Of a DNA stretch of 64,000 nt, positions 55,452 to 64,000 are shown piece after piece (positions within the stretch are counted from its first letter, which is position 1; every line of letters begins with the position of its first letter). The DNA is from Butyricicoccus sp. Marseille-Q5471. GTDB taxonomy: Bacteria; Bacillota; Clostridia; Oscillospirales; Butyricicoccaceae. The notes under the pieces were generated by a model that had not been told where the DNA came from, searched no databases, and saw nothing but the letters and a program-made list of their open reading frames with translations. Location: contig NZ_CATNVC010000002.1 in assembly GCF_951230135.1 (NCBI RefSeq), positions 347,910-411,909 on the forward strand, read 5' to 3'. Both the position numbers and the translations under genes were made by a program.

Positions 55452-57062
55452 TTAGCACGATACGGGCATGTTTGCAGCAATTTCTTGTCCAGTTGCACGT
55501 TCGCCATCGGCGCGATATTCCTTCGGCTTACACCCGACCGCCTTTTTGAACAGCTTGGAAAAATAGACCGGATCGCCAATGCCGACCGCCTCGGCGATTT
55601 CATAGGTCTTCATATCAGTTGAACGCAGCAGCAGCTTTGCATGTTCAATGCGCACATTCAAAATATAAACACTTAGGTTCTCACCGATTTCACGTTTAAA
55701 CAGCTTGCTGAGATAGCTGGTGCTCAGATGTACCTGCGACGCGAGCGACTCAAGAGAGAGCGGCTGTGCATAGTTTTGATCGACATAGCACTTGATGGAA
55801 AAAATGATGCTGTCGATATTGCCCGGCGCCGCACTGATGCCGTCAAACACGCCGCAGACAAAATCGGTCAGCTGCTGTTCGATTTCATCAAGCGAGCCAC
55901 GCTCAAACAGCGGCTCAAGCGCGAGCGTTTGCGCGTCAGACAAGCAGTCGGAACGGTCGTAGCTAAACAGCAGTCCGACGCAGAAGTTGTGGATGATGCT
56001 GCAAATGCGCTGCACACTCGAAAGCGGCAGCTTTTGCAGGCGAACAAATGCAAACAGGCGCGCCAACGTTTCCTCCACGCACGAGCGGTTGTGGCGCTCA
56101 AGCGCACTTTCAAACAACTTCAGCTCGTCCGTCACCGTTTTCCACACAGCGGGGGAAAGTGCCGGCAAATCATCGTACCGCACCACCGGCATTTGCAGGG
56201 AATACTCGGCAAAATGCTGCGCGTGGTCGGCCTGCCGCGCGGCCTGATGCATGGCAAGGGGATCGTTCTGCCGGCGGCTCATGCCGATAGTAAGTAAAAA
56301 TTCGGACTGCTCGCCCGCGATGGAAACCGCTCGCAGACAGGCGCTGCGCACCTCCGCTTCATCGGCCTTGCAGAGCACCACATAGCAGAACCGATCGGCC
56401 TTGGGCACGAAATACGGGGTCTGCCCGCTCAGGCACTCTTGCAAAATGTGCTGCGCATGCTGCAGGAAGGCAGCATAGTCGCAGTCCGGCGCTTTGGACG
56501 CGACGCCGAGCCGCAGCACATGATAATCCAGCAGGTTCAGCCCCAGTTCGGCCACACGGTGGTAGGCGAACATATTGGACAAATTCGCTCGGTATATCAA
56601 GTCATACAGCAGCAGGTTGCGCTTCAGCTCCAAGCTCTGCTGCTCTCTGTCGGCCAACAGCCGGCTTGTGCGGCGCTGATCGCTCTCGCGGTCAATCTGG
56701 CCGCATGCTTTCTCGATTGCCTGCACCAGTTTTTCCTCTGTTGAGGGTTTGAGAACAAAATCGACCACGCGGTAGCTGATTGCCTGCTGTGCATAGTCAA
56801 AATCCGGAAATCCGGTCAGCAGAATCACCTTGACCTGCGGCGCGTGCTCCATCACCCATTTTGCCAGCGCAAGGCCGTCCATGTCCGGCATACGGATGTC
56901 TGAGATGACAATATCGGGTTCTGTTTGCTCGATGAGATGCACTGCCTCCAATCCATTGCGTGCCGTAGCGGCAATGCGGCAGCCGTGCGCCTGCCAGTCC
57001 ATGCATGTCGCAAGTCCGTTTAAAATCGCGTTCTCATTGTCAACCAGTAAAATATCACGCAT
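55452..57062 (-). CDS. YesN-type response regulator (receiver plus AraC domain)
   Basis: A 536-residue regulator. Receiver domain at residues 1-120 (LLVDNENAILNGL; phospho-acceptor Asp in IVISDIRMPDMDGLAL; Lys in VLKPSTEEKL). A middle region of about 250 residues is followed by a C-terminal AraC helix-turn-helix (LESLASQVHLSTSYLSKLFKREIGENLSVYI and DMKTYEIAEAVGIGDPVYFSKLFKKAVGCKPKEYR). It begins 3 bases after the kinase gene and likely activates the adjacent ABC importer genes. Confidence 0.94.
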   Translation of the reverse strand: MRDILLVDNENAILNGLATCMDWQAHGCRIAATARNGLEAVHLIEQTEPDIVISDIRMPDMDGLALAKWVMEHAPQVKVILLTGFPDFDYAQQAISYRVVDFVLKPSTEEKLVQAIEKACGQIDRESDQRRTSRLLADREQQSLELKRNLLLYDLIYRANLSNMFAYHRVAELGLNLLDYHVLRLGVASKAPDCDYAAFLQHAQHILQECLSGQTPYFVPKADRFCYVVLCKADEAEVRSACLRAVSIAGEQSEFLLTIGMSRRQNDPLAMHQAARQADHAQHFAEYSLQMPVVRYDDLPALSPAVWKTVTDELKLFESALERHNRSCVEETLARLFAFVRLQKLPLSSVQRICSIIHNFCVGLLFSYDRSDCLSDAQTLALEPLFERGSLDEIEQQLTDFVCGVFDGISAAPGNIDSIIFSIKCYVDQNYAQPLSLESLASQVHLSTSYLSKLFKREIGENLSVYILNVRIEHAKLLLRSTDMKTYEIAEAVGIGDPVYFSKLFKKAVGCKPKEYRADGERATGQEIAANMPVSC

Positions 57063-57065
57063 TGG

Positions 57066-58811
57066 TCAGTCCCCCTTTTGTTCCGCCGGAATGATAATCA
57101 GCACGACCGTGCCCACGCCCGGACTGCTGTTGATACGGAATGTGCTTTCCGCACCGTATAGCAGCGCCAGACGCCGCTGAATATTGGTCAGCGCAATGTG
57201 ATTGTGGCGACTGCTGTCCTGATCGGTCAGTTCGCCGAGCAGGAAGCCCGCGCCATCGTCCGCAATACGAATGTAAACACTGTCATCCTCTTCCCAAATC
57301 TGTACTGTGACCTTGCCGCCTCCGCGCTTTTTTTCCAGTCCATGCACCACGCTGTTTTCCACCAGCGGCTGAATGGTCAGCTTGGGTAAGTAACAGTCCA
57401 GTACAGACTCGTCGGTATAAGAGATTTCATAGCAAAGCTCATCCGAAAAACGCGCCTTTTGAATGTCCAGATAGTAGCGCGCGTACTCCAGTTCCTCCCG
57501 CAGGGTGACCTTCTGCTTGCCGTCCCGCGCAATGCTCGCGCGCAGCAGCGCAGCAAGGTCGGTCACCATTGTGCTGGTCTGCTTCTGCCCCGCCACAAGA
57601 CATTGCATATTGACCGTTTCCAGCACATTGAAGATAAAATGCGGGTTAATCTGCGCTTCGAGCACCTTATATTCACTCTCGCGCAGCAGCATGCCCTTGG
57701 TGTACGCATCCTCGTACAGCTGCTCCAAATTTTCAGCCATGCGGTTGAAGGACGAAACAAGCGTATTAACCTCGGTATATTCGGTGCGCTGCATGCGCAC
57801 GGTCAGGTCGCCGTCCGCCATGTGCTCTATGGTAGAGATGCTGTGCTGCACCGGCCGCATCATCCTCCGTCCGAGGGCAAGCGCTGCAAAAAGCGTGCCC
57901 AGCACGACCGCGGACAGAAATACCAGATACCAAGCGACCGTGGTGCGCCCTGCGCGGACAATCTCGCTCTCCGGAATGAAGATATCGAGCTGCAGCCGAT
58001 AGCGCCTCAGCGGCTGACGGATGTGATAACAGCTGCGTCCGCGCCATGTCACATAGCCTGTCTCCTGCTCGCCCGCGTCCAGTTCGCGCAGGCGCTGCTC
58101 GAGCTTCGGGTCTTCCGTCTGGCTTTTGGCGGAGAGCAGCACCCCGTCGTCCGTAGTGAACAACACCTCGGCGCCGGGGTAGATCGCCTGAATCGGCTCC
58201 GCCGGAATCATGCGTCCGGTATTGACCTTGATGATGATTTTGCCGCACACAATCATCGTGCTGACATCGGTATAATCTACAATATAATAGGCAGAGTCTT
58301 TTTCCCCGGCAGGCTTGACCAAATCGCCGAAGGAGCTAAAGTCCGCATAGCGCTCATACAGGCTGCGAATTTCAAGCAGTTCGCTGGGCAGCAGGCTGTC
58401 CCGTGCGCTGGTGATAAGCGTATCCTCACCGTAAAACAGGTAGAGCGAATCTATGTATTGATCTGTCCATGCGACATTGTACAGCGTTGCACTGTCAAGC
58501 GTGTTTTGCAGCTTGGCGTGCTGCGTGCCGGTCAGCGGCGCGCCATCCTGCGCCATGATGGCACGCACCTCCCGACTGCCGAGCAGGGATTCCACGCTGC
58601 TGCGCAGCATCTCCATCGCGCTCGAGTTCTTTTCAATCAGCTGTGCACTGTAAAAATCCGCACTTTCCTGTGCACTGCGGCGCAGTTCGGTCGAAAGCTC
58701 CGTCACGATATAGCCGACCGACAACATTGCCGGCACGAGAATCAGCAGCAGCACGAGCGCAATTGCCCTCCAGAACAAAGAGCGTTCTTTTGTTTCATTC
58801 TTCCGTTCCAC
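57066..58811 (-). CDS. YesM-type sensor histidine kinase
   Basis: About 581 residues: TM1 (WRAIALVLLLILVPAMLSVGYIV), a large outer sensor domain to about residue 285, TM2 (WYLVFLSAVVLGTLFAALALG), HAMP (RRMMRPVQHSISTIEHMADGDL), the His-kinase domain with the phospho-acceptor in INPHFIFNVLETVNMQC, and a HATPase with VENSVVHGLEKKRGGGK and DGAGF. GTG at 58811, preceded by AGAGGGGG, is preferred because a TATAAT lies at 58846-58851, just upstream of the ATG at 58847 that could otherwise be used. It senses a sugar directly or through a binding protein. Confidence 0.92.
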   Translation of the reverse strand: MERKNETKERSLFWRAIALVLLLILVPAMLSVGYIVTELSTELRRSAQESADFYSAQLIEKNSSAMEMLRSSVESLLGSREVRAIMAQDGAPLTGTQHAKLQNTLDSATLYNVAWTDQYIDSLYLFYGEDTLITSARDSLLPSELLEIRSLYERYADFSSFGDLVKPAGEKDSAYYIVDYTDVSTMIVCGKIIIKVNTGRMIPAEPIQAIYPGAEVLFTTDDGVLLSAKSQTEDPKLEQRLRELDAGEQETGYVTWRGRSCYHIRQPLRRYRLQLDIFIPESEIVRAGRTTVAWYLVFLSAVVLGTLFAALALGRRMMRPVQHSISTIEHMADGDLTVRMQRTEYTEVNTLVSSFNRMAENLEQLYEDAYTKGMLLRESEYKVLEAQINPHFIFNVLETVNMQCLVAGQKQTSTMVTDLAALLRASIARDGKQKVTLREELEYARYYLDIQKARFSDELCYEISYTDESVLDCYLPKLTIQPLVENSVVHGLEKKRGGGKVTVQIWEEDDSVYIRIADDGAGFLLGELTDQDSSRHNHIALTNIQRRLALLYGAESTFRINSSPGVGTVVLIIIPAEQKGD

Positions 58812-58991
58812 CGCTTCTGTTCCCCCTCTGCATTGTGTCATACTCATTATAACACAAAACCCCCGTTGCGTGGGTTTCTCGCATCAAAATCTCCTGTTTT
58901 CACAACTTTTGTTTCACTCTGTTTCAATTTCGTTTTTGAACCTATCTTGTGATTCGAGCAAAATGTTCCTGTATTTAGGCAAAAGCTTTCC

Positions 58992-59020
58992 TTGTTCCTC
59001 CCCTGCCCAATTGCTATGAT
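58992..59020 (+). promoter_or_regulatory. Promoter of the ABC importer operon
   Basis: TTGTTC (58992-58997), 17-base spacer, TATGAT (59015-59020). Confidence 0.6.
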
Positions 59021-59063
59021 AAAGATACCGAATCAAGGGCGCGTAAACAAAGGAGGAAGAAAG

Positions 59064-60392
59064 ATGAAAAAGCGATTACTGGCATTACTTATGGCAATGA
59101 CACTGGGCGCAGGCTGCCTGACCGGCTGCGGCAGGAAACCCGCTGCGGACGGCAACCAAGCATCCGGCGGAGACACCGCCGCGGGCGGCGAGGTCGTCAT
59201 CAACTATCCCACCTTCCAAATCGGCGTAAATACCGCCGCTCCGGTTGTGGCACAGCTGGTGCAGGAATTCAACGAGCAATACAAGGGCAAGTACAAAATC
59301 GTCATCGAAGAAATTCCCGGTGATGCAAATTACCTGGAAAAGATGAAGGTCATGATTTCGGGCGGTGAGCTGCCCCCGGTCGTTTACGGCGGCGGCTACA
59401 AGGTGCTTGATCTGGCATTGGCCAAGGATCTAGTCGTCGATCTGACCGATTATGTCAATCAGGATGCGGACTGGAAGGCCAATTACAACGAGCAGGCACT
59501 CGCAGTAAACTCGCGTGACGGAAAGATTTACGCCTCCTCCAGCGAGCTGCAGCTGGTTGGTTACTTCTATAACAAGGAGCTGTACGCCAAGGCCGGCATC
59601 GACAAGCCTGCCGAAACCTGGGATGAATTCTTTGCCGATTGCGACAAACTGCTTGCGGCAGGCATCACTCCGCTTTCCATGGACACCGGCGACGGCGCAT
59701 GGTGCACACAGCTTCTGATGGGCGCTATGATTGCCACCAGCGGCGAAGAAGGCCTCAAGTTTATGGAAACCTCTCAGCCGACCGATTACAACCTGAAGGC
59801 CGTTACCGATGCGGCGGCTAAAATTCAGCAGGCCTTTGCCAAGTACACCACCAAGGACGCTGTTGGCGGCGTTTATGAAAACGCAGCGAACAACTTCTTC
59901 TCCGAAAACACCGCGATGATCTGCAACGGTCCCTGGATGATCGGCGACTTCTCCGACACAACCAAGACCGACGAAGGCTTTGCCGATAAAATCGGCTGCG
60001 CGGTTTACCCCGGCCCGTTTGTCTACTATGCACCGTTGGAAGGCTTCTTTGTGACCAAGCAGGACGATCCCAAGCTGGTCGAGGCCTCTGTTGAAATGGT
60101 CAAGTTCTTCACCTCGACGCATGCACAACAGCTTGCGCTTGAAACACAGGGCATGCTCCCCGCTTCTCCGCAGGTAGAGGTAACCGATCAGGCCAAGCAG
60201 AAGTTCCCGCTGCTCGCGGACTTCCTGGTCATGGCCAACGAGGTGGAGACCCGCAGCAATGACTTTACCAGCAATATGTTCCCGAACGTGACCGACGTCA
60301 TCAGCCAGCAGATGCCCGCACTTGCCACCGGCGATATCACGCCCGAGCAGTTTGCGCAGGCGCTGACCGATGCGGCCGCTAAAAATCAGTAA
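59064..60392 (+). CDS. ABC transporter sugar-binding lipoprotein
   Basis: A 442-residue extracellular solute-binding protein (family 1) anchored as a lipoprotein: MKKRLLALLMAMTLGAGCLTGC with lipobox LTGC. The mature protein has the cluster-B sugar-binding pattern (VIEEIPGDANYLEKMKVMISGGELPPVVYGG; AMICNGPWMIGDF; EGFFVTKQDDPKLVEASVEMVKFFTS). ATG at 59064 follows AAAGGAGG. It is first in the importer operon and divergent from the YesMN genes that probably control it. Ligand unknown. Confidence 0.95.
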   Translation: MKKRLLALLMAMTLGAGCLTGCGRKPAADGNQASGGDTAAGGEVVINYPTFQIGVNTAAPVVAQLVQEFNEQYKGKYKIVIEEIPGDANYLEKMKVMISGGELPPVVYGGGYKVLDLALAKDLVVDLTDYVNQDADWKANYNEQALAVNSRDGKIYASSSELQLVGYFYNKELYAKAGIDKPAETWDEFFADCDKLLAAGITPLSMDTGDGAWCTQLLMGAMIATSGEEGLKFMETSQPTDYNLKAVTDAAAKIQQAFAKYTTKDAVGGVYENAANNFFSENTAMICNGPWMIGDFSDTTKTDEGFADKIGCAVYPGPFVYYAPLEGFFVTKQDDPKLVEASVEMVKFFTSTHAQQLALETQGMLPASPQVEVTDQAKQKFPLLADFLVMANEVETRSNDFTSNMFPNVTDVISQQMPALATGDITPEQFAQALTDAAAKNQ

Positions 60393-60418
60393 CCCCTTAT
60401 TTTCTCCCCCATCTAGGC

Positions 60419-60459
60419 TGCGGGCCGCCGCGATATGCGGCGGCCCGCACTCATTTTTT
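60419..60459 (+). terminator. Strong hairpin between the binding protein and permease genes
   Basis: TGCGGGCCGCCGC (60419-60431) / GCGGCGGCCCGCA (60437-60449), then CTCATTTTTT. Such hairpins let the binding protein be made in excess by protecting its mRNA and partly stopping read-through. Confidence 0.75.
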
Positions 60460-60473
60460 CAAGGAGGCGCACT

Positions 60474-61349
60474 GTGAAAAAGAACAAACTCTGGATTCCT
60501 GTTTTCCTCGCGCCGGCATGTATCCTGTTCCTGCTGATTTACGCGGTTCCGCTCGTGCTGGTATTTATCACCTCGTTTTTCGACTACCGTCTGATGCCAA
60601 ACCGCTTTACCTTCATCGGTCTGGACAACTACATCCAACTGCTGACGAGCGACCCCGTGTTTGCCGAAGCATTTCGCAACACCGTCGTCTGGATCGCGAT
60701 CCACTGCACCGTGCATGTTTTCATTGGTACTTTGCTGGCATTTATTCTCTACAAGAAGCCGCGCGGATGGAAATTTGTCCGCGTCAGCTACATGATTCCG
60801 AACATTATCTCCCAGTCCGCAATCGCTATGATTTTTCTCAACCTCTTCAACCCCCAGTACGGTGTGATTAACTCCCTGCTGGGCGCGGTCGGACTTGAGA
60901 GTTTTCAGCACAACTGGCTGTTTGAACGCGCGACCGCATTCCCTTCCGTCACGATGACCTGGCTGCTCTTTGCGGGCTATACCACCACCCTCGTGCTGGC
61001 CGAAGCACTGAGCGTAGACGAATCACTGATTGAAGCGGCGCGTGTTGACGGCGCGTCCAGCTTTCAGATTGACCTATTCATCATGTTCCCGATGGTCAAA
61101 AAGATGATTGGCACAACCGTTATTATGGCAGCGACTTATATGCTGCAGCTGTTCTCCCTTATCTACATTACAACCGGCGGCGGCCCGCAGACTGCAACCA
61201 CCAACCTGCCGCTGATGCTCTATCAGACTGCGATGAAGGAAAACAACTACGGCTATGCCAATACCATCGGCGTGTTTATTATCATCGTCGGTATGATTAC
61301 AATGGTCATCATCAACAAAGCGTTCAAAATGAACGAATCGGATTATTAA
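60474..61349 (+). CDS. ABC transporter permease (MalF-type)
   Basis: A 291-residue inner membrane permease of sugar importers, six membrane helices. It starts with GTG after AAGGAGG. The EAA loop contacting the ATPase is EALSVDESLIEAARVDGASSFQIDLFIMFPMVKK. The C-terminus (IGVFIIIVGMITMVIINKAF) is the last helix. It pairs with the next permease. The usual ATPase gene is absent and is probably supplied by a shared MsmX-type protein elsewhere. Confidence 0.95.
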   Translation: MKKNKLWIPVFLAPACILFLLIYAVPLVLVFITSFFDYRLMPNRFTFIGLDNYIQLLTSDPVFAEAFRNTVVWIAIHCTVHVFIGTLLAFILYKKPRGWKFVRVSYMIPNIISQSAIAMIFLNLFNPQYGVINSLLGAVGLESFQHNWLFERATAFPSVTMTWLLFAGYTTTLVLAEALSVDESLIEAARVDGASSFQIDLFIMFPMVKKMIGTTVIMAATYMLQLFSLIYITTGGGPQTATTNLPLMLYQTAMKENNYGYANTIGVFIIIVGMITMVIINKAFKMNESDY

Positions 61350-61361
61350 GGAGGGGCAGGC

Positions 61362-62204
61362 ATGAAAAAGCAACTGACCGCAAAAGAAGGCGTGCTCATC
61401 ACGCTCAAATACCTATTTATGCTGCTCTGCGTACTGGTGGCGCTGTTCCCGATTGTTTGGGTCATCATGTCCTCATTCAAAACGAATAAGGAAATCCTGT
61501 CCAACGGCCTTGCGCTGCCCACTCAGTTCAACTTTAACGGCTATCGGGACGCACTGCAGATTTCTCCCATCCTGCAGTTTTTCAGCAACAGTGTCGTGAT
61601 CACCGTCATCAGTACCTTCATCAACGTGCTTGCTCTTGCGATGGCCGGCTATGTGTTTGCACGCTGCCGTTTCCGCTTGAAAAACGCCCTGTTTCTGCTG
61701 CTTTCGGCATCTATGGTTATACCGACCACCTCGCTGCTGCATCCGGTATATCTGGTCATCAACAAGATTGGCCTGACGGATACCAAAACAGCGCTCATCC
61801 TCGTTTATGCGGCGCTCAGCATGCCGCTGTCGCTAATGATTATGCGATCGACCTTTCAGGCGATTCCGCCCTCCCTTGAGGAAGCCGCCTATGTAGACGG
61901 CGCCGGCTTCTGCCGCACCTTCTTCCAGATTATGCTGCCCTGCGCAAAGGGTGGTCTGGCTTCAGCGGGCGTGCTCGCCTTCCTCAACGGCTGGAATGAG
62001 TTCACCTTTGCCCTCGTGCTCACCAGCTCAACCTCGGTGCGCACACTGCCCCTCGCGCTCGGCTATTTCACCTCATCCTTCAGCTTCAACTATACGGCTA
62101 TGTTTGCCGCCATTACCATTGCGGTGATTCCGTCAATTCTCGTGTTTGCAATCTTCCAGGAGCAGATTGTCAACAGCCTGATTGCCGGATCGGTGAAGGG
62201 TTGA
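61362..62204 (+). CDS. ABC transporter permease (MalG-type)
   Basis: A 280-residue sugar-importer permease with six helices and the EAA loop FQAIPPSLEEAAYVDGAGFCRTFFQIMLPCAKGGL. The start MKKQLTAKEGVLITLKYLFMLLCVLVALFPIVWVIMSSFKTN is typical of the MalG group, and the end VFAIFQEQIVNSLIAGSVKG likewise. ATG at 61362 follows AAGGAGGGG. Its stop overlaps the following dehydrogenase start (TGATG). Confidence 0.96.
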   Translation: MKKQLTAKEGVLITLKYLFMLLCVLVALFPIVWVIMSSFKTNKEILSNGLALPTQFNFNGYRDALQISPILQFFSNSVVITVISTFINVLALAMAGYVFARCRFRLKNALFLLLSASMVIPTTSLLHPVYLVINKIGLTDTKTALILVYAALSMPLSLMIMRSTFQAIPPSLEEAAYVDGAGFCRTFFQIMLPCAKGGLASAGVLAFLNGWNEFTFALVLTSSTSVRTLPLALGYFTSSFSFNYTAMFAAITIAVIPSILVFAIFQEQIVNSLIAGSVKG

Positions 62205-63253
62205 TGAGCGCGCTCGGAATTGCCGTAGTCGGCTGCGGTGCAATTGCCGCGAGCAAATACCTAGACAACCTGTCCCTGATGCCGGAGGTTTGCCTACTCG
62301 GCTTTCTCGGCGGACAGGCGGACCAGTACCGGACACGCTACGGCGCGTCCGGTGCTGCCGTTTACCGATCGCTCGATGAACTGTGTGCAGATTCGCGCAT
62401 TGATGCGGTCTGTGTGTGTGCGCCAAACAATACCCATGCCGCGATTGCAACCGCCTGCCTGAACGCGGGCAAGCACGTCATCTGCGAAAAGCCGATGGCA
62501 ATCGACGAAGTCGATGCGCAGGCCATGATAATAGCTGCAGAGCGAAACAGCCTAACGCTCACCATCGGCCATCAGGCGCGCTTCTCCCCTGCCGCGCAAG
62601 CCCTGCGGCGGCGCATCGCGCAAGGCGAATTCGGCGAACTGTACTACGTGCGCTCCCGCATGCTGCGGCGGCGCGGTGTACCCACGTGGGGGCATTTTCT
62701 TGACCCCGTGGTGCAGGGCGGCGGCTGCCTGATGGATTTGGGCACTCACGCACTCGATCTGGCACTTTGGCTGTTGGATGACTTTGAACCGCTGTCTGCC
62801 ATGTGCGCAACCTACCGTGCGCTTGCCGACCAGCCGACTAACGCAAACCGCTGGGGTGCGTGGGACGCCAAGTCATTTGGCGTAGAAGACGCAGCCTTTG
62901 CGACCATCCATCTGCGCGGCGGTGCAACGCTTGAGCTTGCGTGCAGCTTTGCTCTGAATGTGCCCACCGACCATGAGAATGACGTGACCCTTTGCGGCAC
63001 ACGTGCAGGCGCGGAGCTGCGGGACGGCATGCTGCACGTAAACGGTGTGCGGGACGATGCGTTCTACCTTGACACCTATCCCGCGGCCGATGACGAAAAC
63101 GAAGCCAACCGCCGGCAGCTTGCTGATTTTGTGGAAGCGATTCGCACCGGAAGAGATTCTCTTGTTACCGCGCAGCAGTCACTTGCTGTCTGCCGGATTC
63201 TGTGCGGCCTGTACCGCTCGGCGGTGCGGCGGCAGCCGGTGCAATTCGACTGA
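62204..63253 (+). CDS. Gfo/Idh/MocA family oxidoreductase
   Basis: A 349-residue NAD(P)-dependent dehydrogenase. Rossmann motif GIAVVGCGAIAASKYLDNL, CEKPMAIDEVDAQAMI with the catalytic Lys, and GGGCLMDLGTHALDLALWLL with the Asp/His active-site pair. Fused in the same operon as the permeases by a one-base stop-start overlap, so it most likely acts on the sugar that is imported. A hairpin follows the stop. Confidence 0.94.
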   Translation: MSALGIAVVGCGAIAASKYLDNLSLMPEVCLLGFLGGQADQYRTRYGASGAAVYRSLDELCADSRIDAVCVCAPNNTHAAIATACLNAGKHVICEKPMAIDEVDAQAMIIAAERNSLTLTIGHQARFSPAAQALRRRIAQGEFGELYYVRSRMLRRRGVPTWGHFLDPVVQGGGCLMDLGTHALDLALWLLDDFEPLSAMCATYRALADQPTNANRWGAWDAKSFGVEDAAFATIHLRGGATLELACSFALNVPTDHENDVTLCGTRAGAELRDGMLHVNGVRDDAFYLDTYPAADDENEANRRQLADFVEAIRTGRDSLVTAQQSLAVCRILCGLYRSAVRRQPVQFD

Positions 63254-63292
63254 CAAGAAAGGTACAGGCGTCAACGTTGTCCACCTCCGGCA

Positions 63293-63309
63293 GCCACCCA
63301 GCGGGTGGC
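63293..63309 (+). terminator. Hairpin after the importer operon
   Basis: GCCACCC / GGGTGGC with a three-base loop; the T run is weak. Confidence 0.5.
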
Positions 63310-63355
63310 AGTTGTTTCATCCAAAAATAAAAATCAAAGTTTTTTAGATTTTCCC

Positions 63356-63384
63356 TTGACAGTTGCGCCCTGACATGATATATT
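63356..63384 (+). promoter_or_regulatory. Promoter of the initiator tRNA gene
   Basis: TTGACA (63356-63361), 17-base spacer, TATATT (63379-63384). Confidence 0.85.
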
Positions 63385-63414
63385 AAATAAGCACCTCAGG
63401 TGAGGGCAAAATAT

Positions 63415-63491
<77 letters not shown>

Positions 63492-63492
63492 T

Positions 63493-63528
63493 AAAAAAGC
63501 TGATTTCGATAAGAAATCAGCTTTTTTC
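63493..63528 (+). terminator. Terminator of the tRNA gene
   Basis: AAAAAAGCTGATTTC / GAAATCAGCTTTTTT stem. Confidence 0.92.
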
Positions 63529-63617
63529 TTTGCCTTTGCAATCTTAAAAGAGTACTAGAAAAGCCGTCCGGTGTTTATGCGCCAAAAAAATCAGGGCGTG
63601 TAAGCAGTCAAGTAAAG

Positions 63618-63652
63618 TGCACACTTTTTCGCCAGCAAATGCACACTTTTTC
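63618..63652. repeat. Terminal repeats of an IS21-type element
   Basis: TGCACACTTTTTC occurs twice (63618-63630 and 63640-63652), each followed by a GCCAG-like sequence. IS21 elements carry several such repeats at each end, so the element's end is near 63617, about 130 bases from the tRNA gene. Confidence 0.65.
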
Positions 63653-63664
63653 AGCGCCAGTTTT

Positions 63665-64000
63665 TTAGCCGGTAATGGACTGGTGGTGAGCTAAACGGTA
63701 GCTGTTACCAGTCATGTTAATAATCTCGCAGTGGTGGATGAGGCGGTCGAGGATGGCCGTCGTAATGGTGGCGTCACCAAGGAAATCAGCCCACTCATCA
63801 AAACCCTTGTTGGAGGTAATAATCAGCGAGGTTTTCTCGGACATGGAAGATACAAAGCCAAAGAACAGATTCGCCTCTGCCGGAGTCAAGGGCATGAATC
63901 CCACTTCGTCCACCACAACGAGGGCGGCTTTCTGTAAATATTTCAAACGTCGCTTGCTTGCACCTGAGATTTCAGCAGTTTTTAGCACGGACATTAAGCC
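63665..64000 (-). mobile_element. istB: IS21 family helper ATPase (IstB-like), partial
   Basis: C-terminal part of an AAA+ ATPase that assists the IS21 transposase. Walker B is in [23 protein letters not shown], sensor I region in [20 protein letters not shown], and the end is [21 protein letters not shown], the usual IstB tail. The frame is still open at the window edge, so the Walker A half lies outside. The element's terminal repeats lie directly after the stop. Confidence 0.92.

Overview
The window is about 64 kb of a moderately GC-rich Firmicute chromosome. Stage II sporulation genes (SpoIID plus a SpoIIQ-like M23 protein), strong purine-rich Shine-Dalgarno sites, a T-box leader, a LexA/DinR-type SOS box and many families typical of gut Clostridia (DUF1836, DUF1858, DUF6472-like, DUF6530-like, DUF4179 anti-sigma, YesMN-type two-component system with ABC sugar uptake) point to a spore-forming Clostridia member, probably of the Oscillospirales (Butyricicoccus/Agathobaculum-like). 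The taxon is an inference from gene content. Apart from an IS21-type end at the right edge, the layout is ordinary chromosomal.

Layout. 0-4.8 kb: an RclA-like flavin reductase interrupted by an in-frame stop, a MerR regulator, an orphan 5' leader with alternative pairings of its ribosome-binding site, a peptide deformylase paralogue, CarD-like regulator, AlkA-type glycosylase, small DUF genes and a hexapeptide acetyltransferase. 4.9-9.5 kb: two paralogous micro-proteins flank a DUF6530-like gene and an MBOAT/DHHW/lipoprotein operon for extracytoplasmic O-acetylation. 9.6-15.1 kb: aminotransferase, rubrerythrin with a Fur/PerR regulator, an unknown gene, hemolysin III, polysaccharide deacetylase. 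15.2-21.3 kb: DUF1836, YbaK, nitrilase and ThiE, an ECF sigma/anti-sigma pair, TetR plus MATE. 21.3-24.7 kb: pnp and rpsO with structured leaders, a candidate small RNA and a LexA-controlled mini-transcript. 24.7-26.4 kb: spoIID and spoIIQ-like genes.

26.5-35.4 kb: an unknown lipoprotein, a complete RND-adaptor-TolC set, a LacI regulator and a divergent inositol dehydrogenase with distinctive codon use. 35.4-37.8 kb: two CobW-family metal GTPases, the first with a long His/Cys-rich insert, the second fused to a YcgQ-like domain. 37.8-44.3 kb: hydroxyacid dehydrogenase, DUF1622, TrpB2 under a tryptophan-specific T-box, agmatine-to-putrescine genes (aguA, aguB), DUF4282, YaaA. 44.4-50 kb: DtxR-type repressor, MFS transporter, TrmN6, RsmI and an OmpR/histidine kinase pair. 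50-63.3 kb: a carbohydrate regulon with PfkB kinase, NagB-like isomerase, two Gfo/Idh/MocA dehydrogenases, MFS transporter, TIM-barrel isomerase, YesMN-type two-component system and an ABC importer without its ATPase. 63.4-64 kb: initiator tRNA-fMet, then the end of an IS21-family element.

Most notable for follow-up: the orphan leader at 1.16-1.28 kb, the pair of micro-proteins with shared upstream elements, the terminator-bounded RNA at 24.24 kb, the LexA-boxed mini-gene at 24.5 kb, the CobW-YcgQ fusion, and the RND/TolC system in an apparently spore-forming lineage. No CRISPR array, prophage or rRNA operon was seen.
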